Part shown: positions 35,201-47,840 of the stretch, one piece after another
How positions within the stretch are numbered: position 1 is the stretch's first letter
Layout of the letters: each line of letters begins with the position of its first letter
NCBI GenBank assembly: GCA_029204225.1
Contig: CM055112.1
Location: forward strand, 1,962,346-2,026,345
Reading direction: 5' to 3'
DNA: 64,000 nt
DNA from: Diphasiastrum complanatum
Lineage: Eukaryota; Streptophyta; Lycopodiopsida; Lycopodiales; Lycopodiaceae
Made by a program: the position numbers and the translations under genes
The notes under the pieces: model-generated
Database searches by the model: none
Seen by the model: the letters and a program-made list of their open reading frames with translations, nothing else
What the model was told of the DNA's origin: nothing

Positions 35201-35792
35201 AATGCTTTTCCAGAGTGCCATAAGCTGCATTCTTGGCAAGTTGTTCGTTTTGTTCCACAAGTGTCTTGTTGGAGGCTTTAAGCTTTGCATTAAGTCCAAC
35301 CAAGCCAGTTAACTCTTTCCTATGCTTCTCACGACACCTGCAAATAGCCCACATAGGTATATATAGATTCAATACCTGGACTCGGATGATAATGCACCAT
35401 AGCCAAGCTTTAAAACATAGTCATTGCACAGAGCTGCTTAGCGGAATTCATAGCTAGAGTCAATAATTTAGCCTGAGATGAGATTGATGTGTTGAAAGCC
35501 AGATCTTAGCAAGCCTTATTTGTGGTAAATTGTTACAAGCTACTTGGAAACGTGAAGCAGCTGAGACACGGCTGGCTTACCTTCTGTTTTGAAACCAAAC
35601 ATTGATCTGCTTGGGAGCAATGTGGGCCAGAACAGGAAAGTCTTTGATGAGCTGCTGACGGCGAGTGGAGCTGGGCCTTGGACACTCATTATATGCATGC
35701 TCCAGTGCATTCAGCTGCTCGTTTGTGTAGCGTACATATTTGCCAGCAGCTCCATGCGAGGAGCTGCAGCTCCTTCCTTCGTTGTCTTTCAT
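29292..35792 (-). CDS. Class III HD-ZIP transcription factor (842 aa, 18 exons)
   Basis: Exons, 5' to 3' on the minus strand: 35792-35581, 35337-35133, 34650-34556, 34318-34228, 34063-33968, 33495-33382, 33122-33039, 32800-32645, 32505-32431, 32294-32197, 32080-31894, 31795-31616, 31464-31390, 31189-31055, 30898-30585, 30494-30392, 29812-29663 and 29450-29292. All phases match and the frame is closed. Domains: homeodomain ~17-75 (KYVRYTNEQLNALEHAYNEC, VWFQNRRCREKHRKE), leucine zipper ~76-115, START ~165-380 (IDWIQLPGMKPCPDS, DHMDLK), conserved middle (VPPTVLIKFLRKHRSEW), MEKHLA ~695-840 (LPKFLFANRAGLEMLETTL, GIAYLPGGVRLSSTGR). Length and exon number equal the Arabidopsis family norm. Known members are nuclear DNA-binding factors setting polarity, vasculature and meristems. 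The sequence is rather diverged and ends MFINWSSMPLLL. Confidence 0.95.
34053..34240 (-). promoter_or_regulatory. Diverged miR165/166 target site spanning an intron
   Basis: In HD-ZIP III mRNAs the site is formed across an exon junction in the START domain (protein PGMKPGPDS). Here exons 34318-34228 and 34063-33968 join to give agggatgaagccttgtccag. Compared with the usual gggatgaagcctggtccgg there are two changes opposite the 5' half of the microRNA (g to t and g to a), and the protein reads PGMKPCPDS. The pairing is therefore weaker than in canonical targets. Confidence 0.7.
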
Positions 35793-36250
35793 ATCTGCTG
35801 CTTTCAGCTGGCCATCATCTTCTCATCAATCCTCATCACTTGTGTGATCAGAGTGATCTAATGCTGAAGCAAAGCATGAATTCTGAAGCCACGAGGGTGC
35901 ATGGTCAGATCAGGCCTCGCACATTCATTTCACAACAACAGAAGACAGATCTTTAAAGCGATGCGGCAGCTTAACGGTGTGCCTGCTTCATATCACGCTC
36001 ACAATGCATGTCGAGCCCATGTCTCAACCATGCATCCAGAATCCAGATGTTCCCTGCCACCTTTGGATGTGCACGGTCGCATGTCAGGTCACAGGTGGCG
36101 AGATCAACTTTTAAAGTCCACCACCGAGTTTGCTTCGAGTACATACGAGGAATCCAAACCTGCCCTTTGAAAAAGAACACAAAACCACCAATCGTTTCTA
36201 CTACCTCATTTTCTAAGCATTGCAATATTTGAAGTATTGGGCAAATAAAT
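35793..36250 (-). promoter_or_regulatory. Upstream region and 5' UTR of the HD-ZIP III gene
   Basis: This sequence precedes the ATG at 35792. The overlapping open frames on both strands have no recognisable domain. No clear TATA box or further upstream exon could be identified. Confidence 0.4.
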
Positions 36251-39200
36251 GGTCTTTTTCAAGTGTCATTTCATTATGGCTCCACCACAATAAGTGTTTA
36301 GATTATCGGATTTCTTAAGCCAAATTTGAAGCATATCTCTTTAGTCACCTTTGCACTTGGTTCCATGGCTCCATGGAGGAGAGGCCATTTTAGGCCTTGC
36401 CTTGCAAAGGCAATAATACTATGTGTTGAGGTAGTTGAACGGGAGTTCGGAAAAAAGTCAATGTTAAAGCATGCTTTGTGGTGGTGGTCTAAACTTTTAA
36501 GGCTAGAACCTTTGTTGAGAGCTAAGCTAACATGCATCTGTTGTCATTAACAATGCATAATCCATAAGGCCAAAAAAGCTTTTGTTGCCCTTAGATATAT
36601 GTACAAAGACATGCAAATGTGGTGTTTAAAATGCCACCTAATAACTTTTTTAAACTTCTTTTGGATGGAATAAATTCCAGGGTACGTCATAAAATTTTGA
36701 ATACTATATCTCTATCTCGCGGTCCTTCGTTTTGCACATTCCCCTTTGGTCGATCATCATGATTCTCATCTGCCATGCTCGCTCTTGCTCCTCCCTTCAA
36801 GTCATCATGCACAACAGGTTGGCAAAAGAACCCCAACCTATTCTTTCGCCTTACGCATCAGTTGTAGTACTCAAATCAAGCGAACTAGGCATCACCTAAA
36901 CATTCTTTTGGCCAAGTTGGGAGTACTGGCACCCACACATCACATGGACCTTGGAGTAGTGGCGTTTCTGGCTCCACACCTCCGTCTTTGCCCCCACCAA
37001 TCCCCCACCATCATCGCAGGTAGGGAAGCCCGAGGTTTGTAAAGGTGATTATTCGGTTAACAAAGGTGGCAGTACCTACAAGAGTAGCGTCTACAGGTTT
37101 AGATGGCAACAGAGTGGAGAAAAGACTTATGAATAAGCAGAAAAGACAAGAACGATGTGATCTTTATTTCACTTCAAACATCCTTTTTAGCTAAAATAGT
37201 GAAGATTTTTAAATTTTTAGCTGTGTAAAACCTGAACACATCAGTTGTCGTGTTTCCAACATGCAGATATATCTTCAATAGAAATGATGTGTGCACTTTT
37301 GGATGTCGCAAACTTTGATTTTGTTGCTTTTGATGTCGATTCTTATTCCCCAAGCATATAGCACGAGCATATTTTTGTGACTGTTGTTTACTTGGATTAG
37401 GTTGTTTTATTGGGAAAAGTCATACTTTGTTTTGACCATTTTATGAGTGATACAACTCTTTCAAATTTATGAGTAGTTTGCATACAAATGTATCCCATGT
37501 GTGTTTATGAAATTAGATACTTAACAAATTAGGGGCTTGAGGTTCAGAAAGTCCGAGTCGAGTATTTGAGTCCTTAGTTAACGTCCCTTGAGTGACCAAG
37601 TAACCATCTTGGAAGATAGTGCAGCTTCTATCAAGCTAAGTCAAACAAGACTTAACACAATTCTCTATATTACACATCTTCTTTCCAATGTGATAGTAAG
37701 ATCCAATAGATAAATGAGTTATGTTCCTCAATAATCAATAATCATTCTAGCAATTGTACTTGGAAATGTATTAATTATTTCCTAAAAGATTTTGATTCAC
37801 AACATTTGGTATCAAGACAACGTTTCATGTTAAGATGGTTGTTTCTTTCGACTTGATACACAGACTTAAGTATTTCAATATGTGAAAATATATGTTATTC
37901 ACAAATATCAGTCTTATTCGACTTTTGTACTTTTCATACATTCTTTGACTTCTTCTTCTTATCAAACTTCTTCAAATGAAGAGCTTTTGATTCCGGTGCC
38001 GGATGAGAGAATGAAGATCCATTTTCCCATATCACTTCTCGCAGTAGCATAGATGAAACTCGTGCTAATATAAGACCTTGCTGAGTAGAAATACTAATAC
38101 CCAATTTCCATAAATATAGGAAGGCTCGATACGAGAGTCATGATGGCATCTGTATCGTTGATTTCTATGGCACTTGCAGACATTTGCATCGTAGTAACAA
38201 GCATCCGAATGATATTTTGACAAATGATTTAGCAAAGAATGCTATTGAAGCTTTTATCGAGCTAAAACTATATCCGATAATTTTCTACACCCAGCACTTA
38301 AGCTCCTTTACCCTTAAACCCCTCCCTGCAAACTTGTCGTGAAGTTGGACAGGAGGAATATACAACGTGAAGAAAGAACGGTGGCAACGATGGTGAAATG
38401 CAAGAGCATACAAAGAATCAGAGAAGCACATGTGGCAACATCCTTTGTAGAGCTCGTTGTCTCGTTTATGGGGGAAAATCATGCGCTAACTAGGAAACCA
38501 GAGCTCCACGTCTGCATTGGTTGCTAGCCTTATATTTGTACATAAACAATACAAGCTCTGAAAACCACACAATCGATTGCCACCACCTTTGGCAACCAAC
38601 AATAATTTTATATCATGTGCTTTTCTTGAAATTTAGTCGTGTTCAGAATCTGTTATTATAATATATCTATAGATACTAATTCAAATTTTCCAAATTCCAC
38701 TGACCAACCTCACCACATAGTATTGTCTTTGCAAGGAAAGGCCAAAAATAAACAAGAATGATGTGGTATTGTATCACAAAGGCCTTGCCATGTCATATTG
38801 TCGTATTTTAACTTTTTGTGAAGATTAAAAAAATGTACAAGAATAGCTTTTTTAAATTATGATGGTTGTTCTTAAATTTTACATGCAAATGTTTTTTTTG
38901 GTTGTGACGATGGTTTCACAATCCAACAATTTCAACATTATGGAAAGGCCTTCATGACATAGTACCGCAATAATAACTCTGATACATACATTTAAAACTT
39001 CAATATATAATAACAAAGTATAGTACAAGCAATAGAAAATTCAATCTCTTACGATACAACTTTTTGCTTTTTGTCTTTTAGAAGGTGAATTTGGACTTGT
39101 CAATCTAAAATTGATAGATACCAACTTGTTATTGAGTTCACATGAAGAGATCTGACATGATAAGATTCCTTGACAATTATTAATTCGATGTATTACAAAA

Positions 39201-40357
39201 CACAATTAACCAATTAAAGTTGTCCTAAAAAAGGCTCTTGCTCCAATCTAGTACTAATTAGATGAAAGTGTAAACTATCGCGAATCTTTGAGGTAAATGA
39301 AGGCTATAGGATAAGTATTTAATTTAATAATCTACACCATAGTTATTTTAAAAATAATGAGAAGATGATTACGTGGATGATTGATTATCTGCTTTTGCAT
39401 GCAGTAGCATCAATTTGTTGCTATTTAGGTCAAGTAGCATGAGAGCATGATAAGATAAATAGGATTCAATGCACTTTTCAGGTGAGTCATATGTAATTTG
39501 CACATTGTCGTATATTTTAAATTTGAAATATATCTATGTTTTTTATAGTTTATTTTTCATATTTTTGATTTTGAAATATGAGCATGATCTTCATAAGTTT
39601 GCATTTTATGATAAGAAATATAAAATCAGTTTGTTGTAAGTTTTGTCCATCAATAATGTTTTATATTATACACAATTTGAGAAAAGAATTAGTCTATGCT
39701 AGGGGGAAAATAAAATTCTAAGTTACTTCATTGTAGATTGCCTTTGTTCTACCATGTGTTTTAAAGATTTTTTTGTCCTTTTGAGACTTGACCAATAATT
39801 GTTTGGTCTATCATGCACAACTATGGTGGATTTGGCTTTTTCTAAATGCCCAAATTTCTTAAGCAATATATTGTTTTCCCTAGGCTTATGAAATGCATCA
39901 ACCAGTGCTTTTTATTTCAAAATATAAAATAGCAAAATTATCATAGAGTTGGCGATGTTTCTTTTGTTGAAATATATACAAAGTTAGGCAAAAATAGTTT
40001 CATGTATTGAATATTTCTTTTACATAAAGGTAAATAGTCAAAATCTAAGGTTCAAAATTCTCAAACCTATCATAATCATATCAAAGTTGGGTTATAAAGT
40101 TTTTGGTTTTGATGGTCAATTTTTTTAAAAACAAAATGAACAAAAAAATCAAAATATAGCCAAATAGCAAAAAATAGCCTAAATAAAAAACTATGGCATC
40201 AACAATCTTTTTGTAATCAACTCTACGAGATGACCAAAAGGTTATATGAAAAAACAAAAATACATGATTGTTTATTATGAAGTATATGTGAAATAGTATT
40301 CTAGTAAGAATTAGAGCATGCTTACGAAGAAACAAAACATTTCTAATTACAAAGCCT
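36251..40357. other. Intergenic, no gene seen
   Basis: Only small open frames. 36746-37042 (+, 98 codons) is rich in His/Leu/Pro and shows no domain. 38285-38527 has overlapping short frames on both strands. From 38530 the sequence is very AT-rich. I found no retroelement motif in this interval. Confidence 0.5.
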
Positions 40358-41311
40358 TGCTAGCTTTCAGCCCTCAGCCCGACGAAGACATTTGCAAACT
40401 CGAAGATCTGGAGACACGATGCACAAAAAGTTTCGCGAACACGAAAGTCAAAGCAGACGAAGACGAACGGTTCGCGAACATGAAAGATTCACAAACGAGA
40501 ATCTTTTGCGGTCCAGTACGAGAGAAGGCAAAACGATAGAAATGAAACCTTCTCCTGCCTGCACGCTCCAAAAAGTACCAGCAAGATCATGCAAGTACCC
40601 AGAAGTACACATATCTGATCTGATGGTATGACGTCAGCAGATACATTTTAGGTCATGGCTAATCTGCCACTCTTGTAATTCCCTGATTAGTTGTAGATGT
40701 TTAATCACTCTTATCTTAGATTCACATAGAGCGACCATACTTACTGGATGATACTTGACATATAGATCAACACAATACACATACACTATACGTAACATAG
40801 TAGTCTGATGCTAGTAAGCAATCAAGACAAAATACAAACAACAAGTCCGCCTGCGTGCGAGACGAGCTCTGTGATTAGGATCCATAGAGATCTAACTAGT
40901 AAAGCGAGACGATTACTCGTGAAAGAACCGCGTTTCTCCCACGCCAATGCACTACGTGGATTTGCATGCAGTGCTTGAAGAAAGTAGAGGAAGTTCGATA
41001 TAGATAATTTCTCTTGTTGTGTCTGATCTAGTATGCAAATGCTTCTGTTGTTAATCGTGTGTCTGAGTTTTTCTCGTTCATTTTTTTAATTCCACACCTT
41101 GGTTGAAACTATGTTGAATGCTGCATTAATTTTATAAATGTAGATCAGCAGAGCCTGACTACATTCTGGAGGATTGTAGGAGTGATTCAGCTGGCAATGT
41201 CCAGTGATCGCATCTGAACTCCATCCGAGTCGCAAGAGGATCGTGGTTCCTTCGCGAAAGCTTCGCGACTGCGAAATCCAAATCGCGATACACGAACCTG
41301 AACCTCATTAG
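40358..41311 (+). repeat. 5' LTR and flank of Copia family E
   Basis: It starts tgctagctttcagccc and shares blocks with 54682-55137: tggctaatctgccactcttg, tagatgtttaatc and ttctcccacgccaatgca. A primer-binding site follows at 41312. The true LTR end is uncertain because sequence from 40990 to 41311 is not present in the second copy. Confidence 0.6.
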
Positions 41312-41323
41312 TGGTATCAGAGC
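41312..41323 (+). promoter_or_regulatory. Primer-binding site, initiator tRNA-Met type
   Basis: Exact tggtatcagagc on the plus strand, about 105 bp before the gag start codon of the following element. Confidence 0.75.
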
Positions 41324-41428
41324 CGGTGGCATCCTGTCATATTCTGACATAACCAAGAAGCTAGCGGATCCAGGAGGCCAAGCATTCAAACAAACAACCA
41401 TCAACAAGGGAACAGACTCCAAGAAGCA

Positions 41429-43230
41429 ATGGCTTCAATCAGCAGCATGCAAAGCAAGATTTGCACAATACTTGATTTCTCAGGATCTAACTTTCTAGCC
41501 TAGAAAGTTAAGACATCTTTGATACTCAAGGGTGAAGGACTATTCCCCTAGGTGGATGACACAGAAGAAATGCCTACGACAACAGGCAAGGAGCTACGCG
41601 AATGGAGGGAGAAAAATGACAAGGCAGTAGCCTTGCTATCATCTTCCATCGAAGATAGTCTCACACTTGACCTGGCTACACTCTCCAAAGCTAAGGAGAT
41701 GTGGGATGCATTACTCACTAGATTTCAGATGAAATCAAAAAGGCAAATCATGATGCTGGAAGATCAGTTGACGAATTTGTAGTGGGATGGAAAAGACCTC
41801 ACTTCTTTCGTAAGAAAGATGAAGGATGTCATTACATAACGCTGTAGCAGAAAATGTTGTGTCAGTTGAGAAGCAGCTCACGTACCTGTTGAGAGCCTTA
41901 CCCAGATCATTCCAGACGACAAGAACCCTGCTCGCGAAAGATCTCGCCATGAACCTCGAAAAGGCGATTGTCGAGATTGGAAGTCGAGGCCAGAGAACAT
42001 CTTGATCACAAGGATGGTTCTGACCAGGCCCTCTACGACAACAAAGAAAAATCAAAGAAGTAATTTAAGCCTAAAAGGGAGTCAAATCAGAGGCAGGATT
42101 GTGACCAACAAGCAGAGGGAACAAGCAAAGGCAACTGGAAGACCAAAGGGAGGTCGAAACAACAAGGTGCAGACAAGAAGTCTTGTGTGAGATGCAGAAG
42201 AGACGGGCATACAGTAGACACCTGTTGGCTCAATCCTAAGATTGAGTGTATCCATTGCCACAAGAAGGGTCACGCAACCATGGATTGATGCCAGAACCTG
42301 AGAAACAAGTCAGCTCAGAATAGACAGGAGAAAAACAATAGTTCATCCTATGTTGAGGAGCCCAAGAGCACAAAAATGGGCGAAGAAAGAACGAACAGAA
42401 ATTGTTCGACCGCCTATATCTGTGAAGACGTGTGTGGAGCATCAACATCTGACACACACGAGGTGATTCTAGATTCAGGAGACACCTCACACTTCGTGAC
42501 ATCAAGATGAATGATGTCTGATTTCAGAAGTGAAGATCCCTTAAGAGAGATGGATCTAGACATCAAGTGAACGATATTGGTTCACTAAAGCTCAACACAA
42601 ATGGTAGAGATAGACAACTCTCTGCAACAAGACTTGCTCTCTGTAGCAAGGACAGTAGATGCAGGGATGCGTGTGACATTTTCTGAGGAAGCATGCAACG
42701 TGATTGATGCCAGTATCGGTACTCTCATCGCTCAAGGTAGACCAAAAGGGAACCTATATCATCTGAAGCTACGCCTACCTACAGATCAGGTGCATCAGAC
42801 TCATGACGACTCGCCAGACACTCTGTGGCATAGAAGACTCTGCCACATGAACTCAATGGCACTTTACCAGACAAGCCATCATGGAGCGATAACAGGGGTC
42901 AGCATCTCGAATGCAACCAGTTCGACCACCTATGATGCATGTTTGAAGGGCAAGATGTCACGTACACCATTCATCAAAGACTTCTACAGAACGACAAAGA
43001 TTTTGGAGCTAGTGCACTCTGACATCTGCGGACCATTCAAGTGATCTCAGTAGGAGGTTCAAAATATTACATAACCTTCATTGATGATTATAGCAAATTT
43101 GCGACAGTGTATTTCATTCAGAATAAATTTGAAGCACTTGATAGATTCACAGAATATGTGAATTGGGCAGAAAGATGCACATGCAGCAAAGTGAAGTAGA
43201 TCAGAACAGATCGAGGTAAATAGAACTTCA
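41429..43230 (+). pseudogene. Copia family E gag-protease-integrase, truncated
   Basis: Gag starts MASISSMQSKICTILDFSG, with stops at 41501 and near 41551, then runs through GKELREWREKNDKAVALLSS and KEMWDALLTRFQMKSKRQIM. Two zinc knuckles are visible near 42185-42295 ([14 protein letters not shown] and CIHCHKKGHATMD, the last before a stop), an unusual double arrangement. The protease reads VILDSGDTSHFVTSR. Pre-integrase is TLWHRRLCHMNSMALYQ, integrase starts ILELVHSDICGPFK and ends near a degraded IRTDRG at 43205. At about 43235 it meets an unrelated Copia on the other strand. Many stops; inactive. Confidence 0.88.
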
Positions 43231-43235
43231 TATGT

Positions 43236-44060
43236 TTAGATTTCTCCAATGGCTTGGTTGGGCAATCTATTGCATAAGAAGTTAGCACAAGTGATTGCCT
43301 CACTCCAAAATGGTTTTGGTAGAGAAGCATCTAGCCTTAAGGCTTTAGCACACCCACAAAGAGATCTATTTTTTCTCTCGACCACTACATTTTGTCGAGG
43401 GGTATAAGGACAAGATAACTCTCTCTTAATGCCACTAGAACTACAAAACTCTATCAACTTATTGGAGATATATTCTCCTCCATTATCATTTATTGTAGAT
43501 ATATTCTCCTCCATTATCACTTCTTAATACCTTGATCTTGGTACTAAGTTGATTTTCAACTAGTTTTGAGTTTTACAAAAGATTTACAATATAAGAGAAA
43601 AATCCAACCATATCTAGAATGATCATCAATGAAGGTTACATAGTACTTAGCACCACTACTAGATGCTTGAGAGAAGCTATGTACATCCGAATGTATGATC
43701 TCAAGAGGAGTGTTAGATCTTGAGAATGGTAGCTTATAAGCCTTTGAGAGGCTACAAGCCTCACAATGCTTTACACATTTTGCCAAGCTCTTGGGGAGGC
43801 CGAGTGCAAGCTCCTTTGCACACATGGATTCCATAGCTTTGAAGTTGGGGTGGCCCAACCTTTTGTGTCATAGCTCCACATTAGAGATCTCCACCTTTGC
43901 CATGTTCACACTCTCCATTGCAACATTAGCATCTAATTTAAACAATCTCCCTTGTTTAAATCCCTTTAGTATGCATTCATCATTCTTAACGATGGAACAA
44001 ACCTTGAGGTGGGTAGGGCACCCAACCTGGTTAAACACATCAATTTAGGGCCACATCTAG
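43236..44060 (-). pseudogene. Copia family A integrase
   Basis: On the minus strand the integrase zinc domain (MGHPNFKAMESMCAKELALG, then CVKHCEACSLSKAYKLPFSR) precedes the core (LEIIHSDVHSF, YYVTFIDDHSRYGWIFLLY), then after a frame break NGGEYISNKLIEFCSSSGIK, YTPRQNVVVERKNRSL and FWSEAITCANFLCNRLPNQA. The D, D and E catalytic positions can be placed, but the usual YTPQQNGV is YTPRQNVV. This is the most complete integrase in the window and the template I used to identify fragments at 10059, 19777 and 59721. It is truncated at 43236 against a plus-strand element. Confidence 0.9.
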
Positions 44061-44422
44061 CTTGCTTCATAAAAAAATTCATGTTTGTGCATGCCAATCT
44101 TGTCTAGGTGAGATCTAGGTGTGATTTTGAGGCCATAGCCACATAGTTTCATGCAAATCAAGTGCATTTGAGTCTTTTGTGAAGTCTTTGAGTGCTTCAC
44201 ATGTGCTTGGAAGAAGTTGTCTCAAAACTTTGCTGTGCTTCATCTTTGGATAGAGGCTAGACCTGAGAGAGATTGACATAGCTAGTGAGATTGGTCTTTC
44301 ATTTTGGTTGCAAGATCTCAAGTTGGAGTTGGTAGGACACCATTATTTGATCCTTCTTTGAGAGAGAACCAACACTCTTTTTTGTATTTGGATCCATCAC
44401 AATTCAATTTCTCAAGGGAAGA
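44061..44422. other. No gene; probable Copia leader
   Basis: Sequence immediately upstream of a gag start, with no open frame of note. It probably belongs to the 5' leader of the gag fragment at 44423. Confidence 0.4.
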
Positions 44423-44740
44423 TGGCTTCCATGGGTTCCATACTATTGGAGCAAGGTGAGAGATTGACCACCTCCAATTATGCCATTTGGAAGGTGAGGA
44501 TGAGTAAATTTTGGTACTCCAATATGTGATGGATATTTTTCTAGGACTCGAGGAGGATCCTCAATTCAACAAGAAGTGCTTTTCTTGTGGTAAGAAGGGG
44601 CATTTTGCTTCTAATTGTTTCAAGAAGAAACATGTCCTCAAGCAAGCTAATCTTACTAAAGAGAGTGAAGGTAAAGCAAGTGGTTGTGACATCAAATGTC
44701 TGATCTTGGATCAGCTTGTAAGAGCAAGAATCAGATAGTC
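44423..44740 (+). pseudogene. Copia gag with internal deletion
   Basis: The start MASMGSILLEQGERLTTSNY and AIWKVRMSKFWYSNM is a standard gag N-terminus. After a frame change FLGLEEDPQFNKKCFSCGKK leads straight into the zinc knuckle CFSCGKKGHFASNC, so the ~150-residue UBN2 capsid region has been lost. It then reads KKKHVLKQANLTKESEG, closely related to the gag at 63316-63706. No protease follows. Confidence 0.88.
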
Positions 44741-45300
44741 ATTCATAGTGTGAAAATCATGTTTTTTCATTTTGTGAGGCGATTTGTAAACTTCTCATGA
44801 GATTCAGTGAATCATCCACAAAGGACACTTACATCCTTGATTAAGTATATAGCCTCAATAAGATCAATGATAGCCTTTGATTACAAGATTAGATCTATCA
44901 CGTAGAAAGTTCATAGTTTGTGGACTACTCAATTTAGAATGCAAAATTTTGATAATCAACACTTTTGCCTATTTTGTGATCTTGATCATCATGGTCATTA
45001 TGAGTCATGGAGGCATCGGGTTTCCATCATTATAATGCAGCTATTTTCAAGAGAGAGGAGCTTCCAAGTCAAAGGTCTTCTTCAAGCATGGAAGGAATCA
45101 AAGGAAAAGGTGCCAATATGGTGGAATGTTCGTCAAGGAAGGTGGTATTGGATTTCCATTAGAGAAATCCTCTCATGGCATGGTGAATTCCCTGCAACCA
45201 AATGTCCTTTGGCTAGTTTTCACATTATATTCATACCAAAGGATCCACTCAAAAAGTATCTCAAGTGTAGTGTAGGATCTTTACACATGACATGATGGTA
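44741..45300 (+). other. Unidentified 125-codon open frame (44918-45295) and flank
   Basis: The frame is tryptophan- and cysteine-rich (FCLFCDLDHHGHYESWRHRV, VRQGRWYWISIREILSWHGE). I do not recognise a family. It lies between a broken gag and an LTR-like region, so it is probably repeat-derived; a weak relative of part of it occurs near 27580. Confidence 0.3.
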
Positions 45301-45942
<642 letters not shown>

Positions 45943-47690
45943 TGGAAGACTTGCAAACTTGAAGGATCACCTTATTCAAATCATTGATGGATTGGAGTCA
46001 GAGACCCAAGGACTCCAAGAAAAACCTTGAGTAACAAGATGGAGCCATCAAGACTCACTCATATGAATCAAGCAAGGCAAGTTGGATTTGGCAACAAATC
46101 TTATGCACTTAATAGATTCAGAGGTATATCATCAAGTGCACAAAATGCCTTGGAATTCATAGCTTGGCATGATGTATAGTTTTGAAGTGTGCTACATGTA
46201 TATAGACACATCTATGGAACATCTTGTAAGGGATCCTTCAAGAGGCGGTGTCCATTAGGTCTTGAATGAGTTCAATGAATTTTATTCTCAAAAATAATGA
46301 TTAAAGCAAAAGATGACTGTCCTATCAACAAATAAGCCCATCCTCAAAATTGCCCTAAGGATTAAGAGTTGGATTTTAAAAGAAAAGTACTAACTTCAAA
46401 AAAGTGAAAAAAGCCCTACAAATGTGTGACTCATTACAAACACCAATCTACCATTTTAAAATGAAGAATGAAAGAGAAAAGAAAAGGAAATAGAAGAGTC
46501 TCCTCTTTCTTGTTACATGAAAAATAGAAAGAGATCATCATCTTAATTTGACCAAAAGTCATGGCCATGATGTCCATCTACACATTTCCAAATGGATTTT
46601 AAAGAGCACATTTCCTCAAGATGACCATGCATTGTGTGGTCCAATTGCATGCAAGCTCCCCATGCTCGACAATGAAAGGAGAATGACAAAAGCACATGGA
46701 TAAAGAAAACCAAAGTCTTTTGGGCATTAAGGAGAGGGTAACCTCTTTTGGCATCAAGTAAAGTTGGCGAGCCATCTCCCCTTTTTATATATACTTGGAA
46801 AATTTCATTTGACAGAGCCTTCATATTATTTCATCAATTCTATTTTGAGAGTTCTCTTAGAATTCTTTCAATGGAAAAATCTATCATTATGAATTTGTGT
46901 GAGTTTCCTATCATCCATGGAAATCATGAAGCATGAGAGGGCTCGTTGTCATTCCATCAATTCATCTTAAAAGATGTTCTTCAATTGTTTGAAATTCACT
47001 TGTTGAGGTTCATTATATTTCTTGAGATCATTCTCTTGTTGAGAGAGTATTGAGAAGCTCATGAGAGAACTTCATGTAGCATAACAATTCCTTCATTCAG
47101 AGCTAGAGATTCATGGAAGGTCATTCATGTTGAGGATATTTATCTTTCTATTTTTTCAGAATTTTTTTAGAAAACAGAGATGTTGGGTTCTATTGAGAGT
47201 TTGTGAGATGGAATTCCTTTGGTGAGCTTGTGGTTGAGTATAGAGAGTTGATGAAAATTCACTACTTGTTCATACTTGTTGAGAGTAAGGTATCCCTTAA
47301 GACCTAGGGTGTGCATTATCGATAGTAGTCAAGAGAGTCTTTTGTTTTGAGTCTTGGAGAAAGGACTCAAAGAGAGTTTCTTTGTGTGAGGGATTACACT
47401 TGGAGTTCATGAGAGGATATCACAAGAATGCGAAAATGTCATGGACGGATCAGTTGGTTGAGATTTTAGAGTGAAGTCATTGAGGAATAGTTGATGTTAA
47501 AGGTCAAATTTTGTTGTACTTCCATTTGAGTACTTAGCATTTAGAAGACATTGATGAGTAATGGATATGAGAGCATGCTTTACTTTAGAAGAACACTCAA
47601 TTGCGAGCCATCTATGTCAGAAATCAATTGTCTAGCTGTGAATTATCTATGGATGTAGATCAATGCTCTGTGAGATATCCTTTCTGTAAA
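45943..47690. other. No gene; probable Copia leader and unassigned sequence
   Basis: Begins tggaagacttgcaaac at the position expected for a primer-binding site but does not match it well. Open frames are short and without domains. Confidence 0.4.
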
Positions 47691-47840
47691 CCATACTTAG
47701 TTGAGAGTACCTTTGAAGAGCATTCTTTTGCTCAATTACAAGTTGTTGGCTGCTATCAGATTGAGAGCACATTTGAAGAGCATCTGATCACTCATAAAAT
47801 CAGATGAGAACACCTTTAAAGAGCATTCGATCATTCAGAT
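47691..47840. repeat. Imperfect repeats of tttgaagagcat
   Basis: agagtacctttgaagagcat, agagcacatttgaagagcat and gaacacctttaaagagcat occur at intervals of about 50-60 bp, each followed by a tgatcactca-like phrase. Confidence 0.65.
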
